DNA of 64,000 nt from Kroppenstedtia guangzhouensis (GTDB lineage: Bacteria > Bacillota > Bacilli > Thermoactinomycetales > DSM-45169), in the NCBI RefSeq assembly GCF_014637345.1, contig NZ_BMEX01000001.1:248001-312000 (forward strand), in the 5' to 3' direction. Within the stretch, counting starts at the first letter, position 1. Each line of letters opens with the position of its first letter. The notes beneath the pieces are model-generated. The model ran no database searches, was not told the origin of the DNA, and saw nothing but the letters and a program-made list of their open reading frames with translations. Positions 25,751 to 34,381 of this stretch are shown piece by piece. Position numbers and translations under genes: made by a program.

Positions 25751-26905
25751 GTGCAAGATCGGGATGCGGTAATTATCGATGCGATCCGGACCCCCTTCGG
25801 ACGGAAGAAAGGATCCCTTGCCGGTATCCGGCCGGATGAAATGGCGGCTTTTCTCCTCAAGAATCTGGTTCACCGCCAGAACCTGAATCCTTCCGAAGTG
25901 GAAGATATCAAAATGGGTTGTGTCACCCAAGTGGGAGAACAAGGTTTAAATATCGGCCGCATGGCCGGACTGATCGCAGGTTTTCCCGTGGAAGTGTGCG
26001 GTGTGAGTGTCAACCGGATGTGTGCATCCAGCCTGGAAACGCTGGCTCAAGGAGCTCATGCAATCATGGCGGGGATGTCCGACTGTGTCATCGCCGCCGG
26101 TGTGGAAAGTATGAATCGGGTTCCGATGGGAAGTGATGGTGGCCAATTCAGCGACCTTTTGTTGAATCAACATACCATCATCCCCCAGGGTTTCTCCGCA
26201 GAATTGATCGCAGACAAGTGGGACCTTTCCAGAGAGGAATTGGACCGCTTCTCTCTGCAAAGTCATGAGCGGGCAGTTCAGGCCCAAAGGGAAGGATGCT
26301 TTGACCGGGAGATCATTCCCATCGACGGGAAGAACCTCGACGAAGAAAACATCCGCCTGGAGGCGGACGAAACCCCGAGACCGGATACCAGTCTGGAGGC
26401 GCTGGCGGGGTTGAAGCCGTCATTTCGTCCTGACGGCAAAGTGACAGCGGGCAACTCCAGTCAAATCAGCGACGGGGCAGCTGCTGTTCTTCTCACTTCC
26501 CGGAAGAAAGCGATTTCTCTCGGATTGGTTCCCCGGGCCAGAGTGGTGGCGACAGCGCTGGCGGGGGTGGATCCGGAGATCATGTTGACGGGGATCATCC
26601 CGGCCACCCAAAAGGTGTTGCGACGGGCCGAGCTGTCCCTGGATGAAATCGATCTGTTTGAAGTGAATGAGGCCTTCGCCTCGGTGGTGTTGGCTTGGCA
26701 GCGGGAGATCGGTGCCGATCCGGAGAAGGTGAATCCCAACGGCGGAGCCATCGCCCTGGGCCATCCCCTCGGCGCCAGCGGTGCCCGGTTGATTGCTTCT
26801 TTGATCAACGAATTGGAACGGCGGGAGGGCCGTTATGGTTTGGCCACTCTGTGTATTGGATTTGGCATGGCCCTGGCGGTGATCGTGGAACGGGAGGAAT
26901 CATAA
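25751..26905 (+). CDS. Thiolase (acetyl-CoA acyltransferase)
   Basis: A thiolase of about 384 residues. The nucleophilic Cys is in VNRMCASSLETL, with NEAFASV, GHPLGASGAR and the second active-site Cys in LCIGFGMA. It would cleave the 3-ketoacyl-CoA made by the SDR. Several GTG starts are possible (25733, 25742, 25751); 25751 has the best spacing from GGAAAGGGTG. Its TAA overlaps the ATG of the next gene, so the two are translationally coupled. Confidence 0.92.
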   Translation: MQDRDAVIIDAIRTPFGRKKGSLAGIRPDEMAAFLLKNLVHRQNLNPSEVEDIKMGCVTQVGEQGLNIGRMAGLIAGFPVEVCGVSVNRMCASSLETLAQGAHAIMAGMSDCVIAAGVESMNRVPMGSDGGQFSDLLLNQHTIIPQGFSAELIADKWDLSREELDRFSLQSHERAVQAQREGCFDREIIPIDGKNLDEENIRLEADETPRPDTSLEALAGLKPSFRPDGKVTAGNSSQISDGAAAVLLTSRKKAISLGLVPRARVVATALAGVDPEIMLTGIIPATQKVLRRAELSLDEIDLFEVNEAFASVVLAWQREIGADPEKVNPNGGAIALGHPLGASGARLIASLINELERREGRYGLATLCIGFGMALAVIVEREES

Positions 26906-27690
26906 TGGGAGATGCGAACTGCAAGTGGGAGATTCGGGACCGGGTGGCAGTGGTTACGATCGACCGCCCCCCAATGAATACGTTAAGCCGGGATACACTG
27001 GTTGAACTGGAAGAAATCCTAGATCAGGTGGAGCCGGATGAATCAGTCGGTTGCCTCCTCATTACCGGGTCTGGCGACCGGATGTTTTCCGCCGGTGCCG
27101 ATGTCTCCGAGTTCGGGGAAATGGGCGGTGATCGGGAATCCGCGGAAAAATTTTTGAAACGGATACATGTTCTGTTCAACCGAATCGAAGCTTTTCCCAA
27201 ACCGGTTATTGCCTGTCTCAACGGGAAAGCTCTCGGAGGAGGAAATGAACTGCAGATGGCTTGCCATCTGACGATTGCCGCCGAAACGGCGGAGCTGGGG
27301 TTGCCGGAAGTGAGACTGGGCATCATCCCCGGATATGGAGGGACCCAGCGGCTTCCCCGGCTGATCGGCCGCCGGCGGGCTCTGGAACTCATGCTGAGCG
27401 GACACCGGATTTCCGCTCAGACCGCCTTGGAGTACGGATTGGTCAACCGGATTGTACCGCAAGATCAAGTTCGTGAAGAGGCCTTCCAATGGGCAAAAGA
27501 ATTGGCTGCCGGTCCGCCGATCGCGATGAAGGGGATCCTGGACTCCGTGGTCAGAGGATGCGAAAAAGATTTGTCCCGAGGACTATCCATCGAACGGGAG
27601 AATATGTTATCCGTGATCCGGACAGAGGATGCCATCGAGGGCGTGACAGCTTTCTTTACCAAGCGGGAACCGTCCTTTAAGGGCAGATGA
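26905..27690 (+). CDS. Enoyl-CoA hydratase/isomerase family protein
   Basis: A 261-residue crotonase: AGADVSEF with the oxyanion hole, GGGNELQMACH, and the signature TAELGLPEVRLGIIPGYGG followed by TQRLPRLIG. Both glutamates expected for hydration are present (Glu of GGGNEL and Glu of LPEV). It hydrates the enoyl-CoA made by the dehydrogenase pair. The ATG overlaps the thiolase stop (TAATG). A longer frame upstream is only a shadow of the thiolase. Confidence 0.93.
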   Translation: MGDANCKWEIRDRVAVVTIDRPPMNTLSRDTLVELEEILDQVEPDESVGCLLITGSGDRMFSAGADVSEFGEMGGDRESAEKFLKRIHVLFNRIEAFPKPVIACLNGKALGGGNELQMACHLTIAAETAELGLPEVRLGIIPGYGGTQRLPRLIGRRRALELMLSGHRISAQTALEYGLVNRIVPQDQVREEAFQWAKELAAGPPIAMKGILDSVVRGCEKDLSRGLSIERENMLSVIRTEDAIEGVTAFFTKREPSFKGR

Positions 27691-27691
27691 T

Positions 27692-27733
27692 CGACACAGA
27701 GGCCGTGGGAACTTTCCCACGGCCTCTGTGTCG
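27692..27733 (+). terminator. 19-bp hairpin ending the beta-oxidation operon
   Basis: Perfect stem CGACACAGAGGCCGTGGGA / TCCCACGGCCTCTGTGTCG with a 4-base loop, directly after the stop codon. It has no T-tract. Confidence 0.75.
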
Positions 27734-27827
27734 CTTAAAGGGCATGGGTCGGTCATCTGAAATGGGCAACAAAGTCCCAAACACCATCATCTCTATCTTC
27801 ATAGATTGATAGAAGAGGTGATGCAAA

Positions 27828-28619
27828 ATGGCAAAAAAAGTAGTGATCGATCCAGGGCATGGAGGAAGTGACTCCGGAGCAGTAAACGGAAGTTACCGGG
27901 AGAAGGATTTTACACTGGATATTGCTTTGAAAGTCAGGAATTACTTGGTGAACAACTACGATGTCAACATTCTGATGACCCGGACGACGGACACCACTGT
28001 CAGCCTGACCCAACGCACGAACTATGCCAACGCCAACAACGCTGACTATTTCGCGTCCATTCATATCAATGCTGGCGGGGGAACGGGCTGGGAGAGTTAT
28101 ATTTACAACGGAACTGTCTCCCAATTCACCATCCATGCCCAGAACACGATCCATTCCACCGTTATGGGGGTGATCGGTCCAAAGTACGGTGTCAGGGACC
28201 GGGGTAAGAAGCGGGCCAATTTCCATGTGCTGCGTGAAAGCAACATGCCGGCCATCTTGGTGGAAAACCTGTTTATAGACACGACCCAGGATTTGAATCT
28301 GCTGCGAAACGCCACGTTCATTCAGGATTTGGCCAACGCCATCGGCCTCGGAATTGCCCAAGCGCTCTCCCTTCCCAAAAAAGCGACGGGCTTGTACAAA
28401 GTGATCACCGGTTCCTTCCAAAGCCTAGAGAACGCCCAAAGTCGAAAGAGTTTCCTGGAGAAAAACGGGATTGAGGCGACAATTGTAAGTACGACAGTGA
28501 ACGGCCAAACCTATTACCGGGTGCAAGCCGGGGCTTTTTCCCAGCGCGCCAATGCGGAAGCCCGTTTGGACGAAGTGAAGGCCCTGGGGATCACCGATGC
28601 ATTTATCCTTTATGAGTAA
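27828..28619 (+). CDS. CwlC-like amidase with SPOR repeats (second copy)
   Basis: A 263-residue paralogue of the gene at 16774: KKVVIDPGHGGSDSGA, ASIHINAGGGTGWES, MPAILVENLFIDTT. No signal peptide. The SPOR part (YKVITGSFQSLENAQ... YRVQAGAFSQRANAEARL) is much more like the C-terminus of the protein encoded immediately downstream than like that of the first amidase. The ATG follows AGAGGTGATGCAAA. It is a probable sporulation autolysin; the downstream gene starts 16 bp later. Confidence 0.88.
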   Translation: MAKKVVIDPGHGGSDSGAVNGSYREKDFTLDIALKVRNYLVNNYDVNILMTRTTDTTVSLTQRTNYANANNADYFASIHINAGGGTGWESYIYNGTVSQFTIHAQNTIHSTVMGVIGPKYGVRDRGKKRANFHVLRESNMPAILVENLFIDTTQDLNLLRNATFIQDLANAIGLGIAQALSLPKKATGLYKVITGSFQSLENAQSRKSFLEKNGIEATIVSTTVNGQTYYRVQAGAFSQRANAEARLDEVKALGITDAFILYE

Positions 28620-28635
28620 GGAGGGGGTGTGGAAG

Positions 28636-30318
28636 TTGACACTGGCCCCAGTGAACAAGCGTCAACTCCGTGCGGCATGGGTGGCCACCGTCGGAAACCG
28701 GGACTGGCCCTCTTCCCCCGGTCTTTCAGTCACACAGCAACAGGAAGAATGGAAGCGTCTTCTCGATCAAATGAAATCGATGAACCTGAATGCGGTTATC
28801 CTGCAGGTCCGACCCATGGCGGATGCCTTTTATCCCAGCAGCTGTAATCCCTGGTCCAAGTATTTGACCGGCACCCAAGGAAAAGATCCTGGGTATGATC
28901 CACTCGCCTTTTTGCTGAAGGAGACTCACCGTCGCAATCTGGAGTTCCATGCCTGGTTCAACCCCTTTCGGGTCAGTACGGACACCCGCCTCGAATCCCT
29001 GGTTCCCGATCATCCGGCGCGTCGTCATCCGGACTGGGTGGTCGCTTATGGAGGACAGCTGTATTACGATCCCGGCATTCCCGAGGTGAGGGATCATGTC
29101 ATTGACAGTATCGTTGAGGTGGTCAACCGGTATGGAATTGATGCCGTCCACCTGGATGATTATTTCTATCCCTATCCCGTCGGAAACGAATCTTTTCCCG
29201 ACGATGGGACGTACCGACGCTACGGCCAGCAGCGGTTTGCGAATCAGGAGGATTGGCGAAGGGACAATGTGAACCGTTTTATTTGCGGTCTCTCGAAAAG
29301 TATCCGACAACTGAAACCGAAGCTAAAATTTGGTATCAGTCCCTTTGGAATCTGGCGGAATCGCACTACAGACCCGACAGGTTCCGACACCTCCGGATTG
29401 CAGAGCTTCGATGAACTCTATGTGGATACCCGAACTTGGATTCGACAAGGTTGGCTGGATTATGTGGTTCCTCAGATTTACTGGAATCTCGGGTATTCTC
29501 CGGCGGCATATGAAAAACTGGTGAATTGGTGGGCCGGGGAAGTTCGGGGATACCCCCTTCACCTTTACATCGGCCATGCAGCTTACAAAATCGGACAGGA
29601 CAATGAGGCCTGGGACAATCCGGAGGAGATTGCGAATCAACTCCACGAGAATCTATTATACCCGGAAGTGAAAGGGAGTGTATTCTTCGCGATTTCCGAC
29701 CTGTCACGAAATCCCCTGGGTGTTCGGGATCGGCTTGCCACGGATTTCTTTCGATGTCCCGCCCTGGTTCCTTCGGCTCCCTGGCTGGATCAGGCCCCGC
29801 CGCCGGCACCCGCGATCCGGTCGGTCAAACGGATCCCCGAGGGAGTGAAGATCGAGTGGACAGATCACTCTGCGGATACTGTTTATCTGGTGCTCTATCG
29901 TTTTGCCGATGGGGAAGCGGAAAACCGGGAAGATCCCCGAAATATCCGGTTTTTGATCAGGAAAAAGGGAAGCAGCTCCTCAGTGACGGATCCCACAGCT
30001 TCGCCGGGAAAAACTTGGACCTACCTGCTGACAGCAGTGGATTCTTTGCACAATGAAAGTCCGCCCAGCAAAACCGCCCGATTGATTCCCCTGTACAAAG
30101 TGATCGCAGGCTCTTTTCAAAAGTTGGAGAACGCTCAAGCCCGAAAGAGTTACCTGGAACAGAACGGGATCGAGGCTGCGATCGTAGAAATCCAGGTGAA
30201 CGGAGAGAATCGCCATCGGGTACAGGCAGGGGCCTTCAGCCAACGTTCCAGTGCGGAGGCCCGGTTGGAGGAAATCAGGAAATTGGGTATCACTGACGGG
30301 TTTATCGTCTACGAGTAA
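28636..30318 (+). CDS. GHL10 (DUF187) family glycosidase-like protein with SPOR domain
   Basis: A 560-residue protein. The N-terminal part is a glycosyl-hydrolase-like TIM barrel of the GHL10 type: RAAWVATVGNRDWPS, LQVRPMADAFYPS, FHAWFNPFRV, AVHLDDYFYPYPVG (acidic pair on a strand end), GISPFGIWRN, DYVVPQIYWNLG. A fibronectin-III-like part follows (about residues 395-480), then a SPOR module. It has no signal peptide, like the amidase upstream, so release by mother-cell lysis is plausible. TTG at 28636 is chosen because GGAGG at 28621-28625 has correct spacing; the GTG at 28627 is too close. Confidence 0.85.
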   Translation: MTLAPVNKRQLRAAWVATVGNRDWPSSPGLSVTQQQEEWKRLLDQMKSMNLNAVILQVRPMADAFYPSSCNPWSKYLTGTQGKDPGYDPLAFLLKETHRRNLEFHAWFNPFRVSTDTRLESLVPDHPARRHPDWVVAYGGQLYYDPGIPEVRDHVIDSIVEVVNRYGIDAVHLDDYFYPYPVGNESFPDDGTYRRYGQQRFANQEDWRRDNVNRFICGLSKSIRQLKPKLKFGISPFGIWRNRTTDPTGSDTSGLQSFDELYVDTRTWIRQGWLDYVVPQIYWNLGYSPAAYEKLVNWWAGEVRGYPLHLYIGHAAYKIGQDNEAWDNPEEIANQLHENLLYPEVKGSVFFAISDLSRNPLGVRDRLATDFFRCPALVPSAPWLDQAPPPAPAIRSVKRIPEGVKIEWTDHSADTVYLVLYRFADGEAENREDPRNIRFLIRKKGSSSSVTDPTASPGKTWTYLLTAVDSLHNESPPSKTARLIPLYKVIAGSFQKLENAQARKSYLEQNGIEAAIVEIQVNGENRHRVQAGAFSQRSSAEARLEEIRKLGITDGFIVYE

Positions 30319-30324
30319 ACAGTG

Positions 30325-30363
30325 AGCGACTCTCATTCCCTGGGTGGAGGAGAGTCGCTTTTT
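30325..30363 (+). terminator. Intrinsic terminator of the amidase-GHL10 operon
   Basis: AGCGACTCTC / GAGAGTCGCT with TTTTT after it. Confidence 0.85.
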
Positions 30364-30661
30364 CATGTGCTTGTACAAGACTGTTGAATTTAAATCTTTT
30401 GATTTTATTCTTGCTTTTCCTGTAACTTTGCTAGGATTTTTAAAAAAATTTATTTTTAAAAGGGAAAATGGAAGACAGAATCGAAGATAACCATTTAAAC
30501 TCAATCGATGGTGGAGGAGGCTGTTGTAAAGGAGCTACGAAGTTTCAAGGGGTTGAACAGCTGATGTCTGGTACAGGCGGGGAAAGTCAGAGGATTGTCA
30601 CTCAAACCAAAGAAGGTATCCCTCAACAAAAACAAGGTTGCCAAAGGAGGAAACAGCGGAC

Positions 30662-31513
30662 ATGGTTAAAAGATCATCTTTTTGGGGAGTCGTCACAGCT
30701 CTTTTTCTCATTTCGTTTTTGACCTTTCTACCCGGCGTATATGCAGCAGAAAAATCGGATCAAGACCTGTCTGAGAAAGTGGAACAGTTGGAAGAAGAGA
30801 TGAAGCAATTGAGTGCCAAGGATGACAGTTATGATTACCTTAAAGAAGAAACCAAGGCCTATCGTGAATTTGTTGAGGGAGAATGGGATCGGTTTTTAAA
30901 TTGGTTTTTCGGCATCATAGGGATTGTATCAGTAATGATCACTGCAGTCATCACTTTCTTTCATATGAGTTCCAAAAAAGAGATCAAAAACAGCGTCAAA
31001 GCACAGTTGGATCAACGGGTGGAAGAGGAACTGAATCGTGAAACCGAAAAGCTGAAGATCCGGATCAGAGAATTGGAGGGGGTTGTAAACAGGGAATCTT
31101 GGCTCCGCAATTCTAAAATCCTTGCCTTGGATCGTGGAAAATTGAAAGACATTATTTCGTCTTCACCCTTGAATCAACAAAATGTTACCTATGACTTTCC
31201 TCCTTTTAATCGTCTCCCTTATCTTCTAGCAAAAGGAGAAGTTGATATTGTTGTGTATGAATATGATCATGAGTCGGAAAAGCAAAAGGATCAAGATCTG
31301 ATATATCTCTTGGATCAACTAAGGCGTCATTCAAATCGATCTGTTCAGATCCCGATCGTCATGTATACAGACGGTAAAGAGGTAAGAAATACAGAGGTTC
31401 AGAAATTACTTGAAGCATATGAATGGTATACATATGCCAACCATCGGATTACCCTGGTTGCCAACACGTATGGCCTTACTCATGCTTATTGCTCGGCGGT
31501 AAATAAAGCGTAA
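30662..31513 (+). CDS. Membrane protein with coiled coil and unassigned alpha/beta domain
   Basis: A 283-residue protein I cannot name. It has an N-terminal signal peptide (hydrophobic core to about residue 25, LPGVYAAEK cleavage region), a short coiled coil (LSEKVEQLEEEMKQL), one membrane helix (about residues 82-104, FFGIIGIVSVMITAVITFF), a second coiled coil, and a C-terminal domain with beta-alpha character: KILALDRGKLKDIIS, EVDIVVYEYDHES, IPIVMYTDGKEVR. The C-terminal domain should be cytoplasmic and looks like a Rossmann-type receiver or TIR-like fold by eye. The ATG at 30662 follows AAAGGAGG. Base use is more AT-rich than the neighbours. Confidence 0.7.
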   Translation: MVKRSSFWGVVTALFLISFLTFLPGVYAAEKSDQDLSEKVEQLEEEMKQLSAKDDSYDYLKEETKAYREFVEGEWDRFLNWFFGIIGIVSVMITAVITFFHMSSKKEIKNSVKAQLDQRVEEELNRETEKLKIRIRELEGVVNRESWLRNSKILALDRGKLKDIISSSPLNQQNVTYDFPPFNRLPYLLAKGEVDIVVYEYDHESEKQKDQDLIYLLDQLRRHSNRSVQIPIVMYTDGKEVRNTEVQKLLEAYEWYTYANHRITLVANTYGLTHAYCSAVNKA

Positions 31514-31642
31514 TTGCGAATCGGAGAGTAATCTAAAAAAGGATTAAAATTGGATTCTTTAGGTATTTGTCCGGGCTGTGGGATGCAGGATCCCGCATAT
31601 CATCAAACGTCCATATCCCCAAGCTTCTTGTACACAGTACAT

Positions 31643-31678
31643 CCTGCCGAATTACGGCAGGGTGTGTTTTCTTTTTTT
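31643..31678 (+). terminator. Intrinsic terminator
   Basis: CCTGCCG-AATTA-CGGCAGG followed within ten bases by a run of seven Ts. It probably ends the transcript of the membrane protein at 30662. Confidence 0.75.
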
Positions 31679-31708
31679 CAAAATGTTACTGCCCTGTGAA
31701 AAGGTAAT

Positions 31709-32359
31709 TCACTTCCCGGGAAAGACCAGAATCGCATCACCGATGGGACGTTCTCCGGTGGCGTCTGAAGGTTGGTTGACCATTTGTTGGTGAACTGTCA
31801 TCGTGGTGGAACCACCGCCGTCCAAGTTGACGGCATCCGTAGCTCCCAAGGCTTTCATAAGCTCCGCACTTTCCTTAAAATTGAGGCCGACACTGAAGCC
31901 CGGTTGTCTTCCGTCCACTGTGACCAACAGAATATCTCCTTCCGATGTTGTACCCGCCAGCGTTCGGGGGTTGCGGTAAATCCCGAATCGATAATAAAAT
32001 TCGGGGTTTTCCTCCCAATGAAACCCTTCAGCGAAGGCAGTGATGTGGGTGTTTCCCCCCTGAAGCAGCCGGGGACCGCCGTTTATGATTCCCACCTGCG
32101 ATTGCAAAGGCAGGTACCTCCCATCGGAGAAAACTTTTGTTTTCACTTTCATTCGGGTTCCGGGTCTGGCACGGATTCGCAGCCAGTCTGCTGCATCCCC
32201 TGTCGCAGACAGCACTGATCCTTTTTCCGGAATGGGATTTCCCCGGGAATGATGGGTATCGATCACCCGCCCTTTCTCATCCAATACGACTTCCACCCCG
32301 GCCCCGGGTTCGGTTACCTTGCCGAAGTCGGGAGTGAATTTATTCAAGAAAATGTCCAA
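31709..32359 (-). pseudogene. Phosphodiester glycosidase (NAGPA domain), N-terminally truncated
   Basis: The 216 residues present match the C-terminal half of bacterial NAGPA-domain proteins: INGGPRLLQGG, FYYRFGIYRNPRTLAGT, LLVTVDGRQPGFSVGLNFKE and the hallmark DAVNLDGGGSTTM. The N-terminal half, which supplies the first beta strands and the usual signal peptide, is absent, and the frame starts abruptly at MDIFLNKFTPDFG with no ribosome binding site. Full-length relatives are commonly above 350 residues. It is probably a non-functional remnant; expression of the fragment cannot be excluded. Confidence 0.65.
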
Positions 32360-32572
32360 TATTGTCCCAAGTCAATTGAAAACAGACGGTGATTCTGCAT
32401 TTGGAGCTCGCTCCACACCCACAATACAGATTATGTTCGACATCGATTGACACTCTTTAAGTAAGGCTCAAGGCAGTACTAGGTGATCTTTTTAAATAAT
32501 CGTATGAATGCCGAGAAAGTGGTTGGATCCGAGTAGCTTTTAGAAAAATGATTTTTAGGAATCATCCGTAAG

Positions 32573-32612
32573 GATTGGTTTCACAATCCGTATTTTTATG
32601 TGAAACCCAATT
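32573..32612 (+). repeat. Dispersed repeat, copy C (degenerate)
   Basis: ATTGGTTTCACA and TGTGAAACCCAAT flank a short AT-rich spacer and match the terminal inverted repeats of copies A and B, while the interior differs. It lies in the 480-base region between the glycosidase fragment and katA, where no gene is seen. Confidence 0.55.
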
Positions 32613-32776
32613 TTTCGCAACATTTTTAGGGGGGAGTCGTCACATATGCCACGAAGAGCTGAATATATTGAGAATGATATGTTTTGAGATCTCTCTTCTA
32701 CAGCTTTGACCTCGCCACTGCTCGGATGAGATGTGCTCTTTAAAACTAATCAGATTAAAACGATTATAATTTAGTA

Positions 32777-32812
32777 TTGATTTTCATATTGGTTGTATTA
32801 TAATAAGCATAG
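32777..32812 (+). promoter_or_regulatory. katA promoter with PerR-like box
   Basis: TTGATT at 32777-32782, a 16-bp spacer and TATAAT at 32799-32804. Overlapping the -10 is TTATAATAAGCATAG (32798-32812), which matches 11 of 14 fixed positions of the PerR consensus TTATAATNATTATAA. Confidence 0.55.
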
Positions 32813-32843
32813 AATCCAACGATGAGAAGAGAGGGGATTGTCA

Positions 32844-34304
32844 TTGGGTAACAGAAAAACACTGACCACCGGTGCGGGGATTCCTGTGGGAGACAATCAA
32901 AATTCAATCACCGCCGGTAAACGGGGTCCTGTATTGATCCAAGATTTCCACTTGCTCGAAAAGTTGGCCCACTTCAACAGAGAGCGCATTCCGGAACGTG
33001 TCGTTCACGCAAAGGGTACTGGGGCTTATGGATATTTTGAAGTTACCAACGATGAAATTTCCAAATACACAAAAGCTGATTTTCTGAGTGAAAAAGGGAA
33101 ACGAACAGAGATGTTCGCGCGTTTTTCAACCGTTGCCGGTGAATTGGGTTCAGCCGATACGGTTCGGGACCCGCGGGGATTTGCGTTGAAGTTTTATACC
33201 GATGAAGGAAACTATGATCTGGTCGGTAACAATACCCCCATCTTTTTCATCCGTGATGCGATCAAGTTCCCCGATTTCATCCATACCCAGAAACGTCACC
33301 CGAAGACCGGCTTAAAAGACCCGAATATGGTTTGGGATTTCTGGTCCTTGTCACCGGAATCACTGCACCAGATCACCTATATGCATGGGGATCGCGGCAT
33401 TCCCGCCACATACCGTCACATGAACGGTTACGGCAGCCACACCTTTAAGTGGGTCAATGATCAAGGTGAGCAATTCTGGGTCAAGTATCACTTCCTCAGC
33501 GACCAAGGGGTGAAAGGGCTTGACGTGGATCTGGCCGCAAAACTGGCGGGTGAACAGCCGGATTACCACAGGGAAGACCTCTTCAATGCGATTGAAGAAG
33601 GCAATTATCCCTCCTGGACGTTGTACGTTCAGATCATCCCTTACGAAGATTATAAAACCTACAAGTGGGATCTGTTTGATGTGACCAAGACGGTATCCAA
33701 AAAAGATTATCCGCGGATCGAAGTGGGCAAAATGGTCCTGAACCGCAACCCGGAGAACCACTTTGCCGAAGTGGAACAATCCGCCTTTACACCGGGCAAT
33801 CTAGTTCCCGGAATCGAAGCATCGCCGGATAAAATGCTGCAAGGCCGGATCTTCAGCTATGGTGACACCCACCGCTACCGTTTGGGTGTAAACCATCAAC
33901 AAATACCGGTCAACCGCCCAAAAGCCGATGTTCACAATATGCAGCGTGATGGATACATGACGGTGAACGGCAACGGTGGCGGCGAGCCCAACTATGAGCC
34001 CAACAGTTTAAACGGCCCCATCGAGGATCCCACGAAAAAAATCACACCATTTGAAGTTTACGGTGAGGCGGACAGTGTCGCTTATGACAGCGACGATCAC
34101 TATACGCAACCCGGAGATCTCTATCGTCTGATGAGCGAAGACGAGAGAGGGCGTTTGGTGAAAAATTTCGCGGATCATATGAGGCCGGTCAAAAGTGATG
34201 AGATCAAACTCCGCCAAATCGGTCATTTCTACAAGGCTGACCCGGAATGGGGAGAGAGAGTCGCTGAACAGCTGGGCTTGTCTGTTCCGGCGGGTGTTAA
34301 GTGA
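32844..34304 (+). CDS. katA: Heme catalase (KatA type)
   Basis: A monofunctional small-subunit catalase of about 486 residues. Distal heme residues are visible in [14 protein letters not shown] (His) and [17 protein letters not shown] (Asn), and the proximal tyrosine is in [20 protein letters not shown] marks the NADPH region. It disproportionates hydrogen peroxide in the cytoplasm. Two TTG codons are possible starts; 32844 has better spacing from GAGAGGGG than 32838. The promoter carries a PerR-like box, so peroxide induction is likely. Confidence 0.94.
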   Translation: MGNRKTLTTGAGIPVGDNQNSITAGKRGPVLIQDFHLLEKLAHFNRERIPERVVHAKGTGAYGYFEVTNDEISKYTKADFLSEKGKRTEMFARFSTVAGELGSADTVRDPRGFALKFYTDEGNYDLVGNNTPIFFIRDAIKFPDFIHTQKRHPKTGLKDPNMVWDFWSLSPESLHQITYMHGDRGIPATYRHMNGYGSHTFKWVNDQGEQFWVKYHFLSDQGVKGLDVDLAAKLAGEQPDYHREDLFNAIEEGNYPSWTLYVQIIPYEDYKTYKWDLFDVTKTVSKKDYPRIEVGKMVLNRNPENHFAEVEQSAFTPGNLVPGIEASPDKMLQGRIFSYGDTHRYRLGVNHQQIPVNRPKADVHNMQRDGYMTVNGNGGGEPNYEPNSLNGPIEDPTKKITPFEVYGEADSVAYDSDDHYTQPGDLYRLMSEDERGRLVKNFADHMRPVKSDEIKLRQIGHFYKADPEWGERVAEQLGLSVPAGVK

Positions 34305-34326
34305 ATCCATGCCGGAGGAATACGAA

Positions 34327-34365
34327 AGCCGGTTGAATCCTGGCACGGATTCAACCGGCTTTTTT
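34327..34365 (+). terminator. Intrinsic terminator after katA
   Basis: AGCCGGTTGAATCC / GGATTCAACCGGCT with TTTTTT; it may also serve the convergent gene at 34382. Confidence 0.9.
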
Positions 34366-34381
34366 GCATGCTCCTTTTCAG

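Noticed and set aside
30468-30661. Frame upstream of the membrane protein at 30662
   Set aside because: It overlaps the membrane gene's start out of frame and has no similarity; the short GTG/ATG peptide near 30508 is unsupported.
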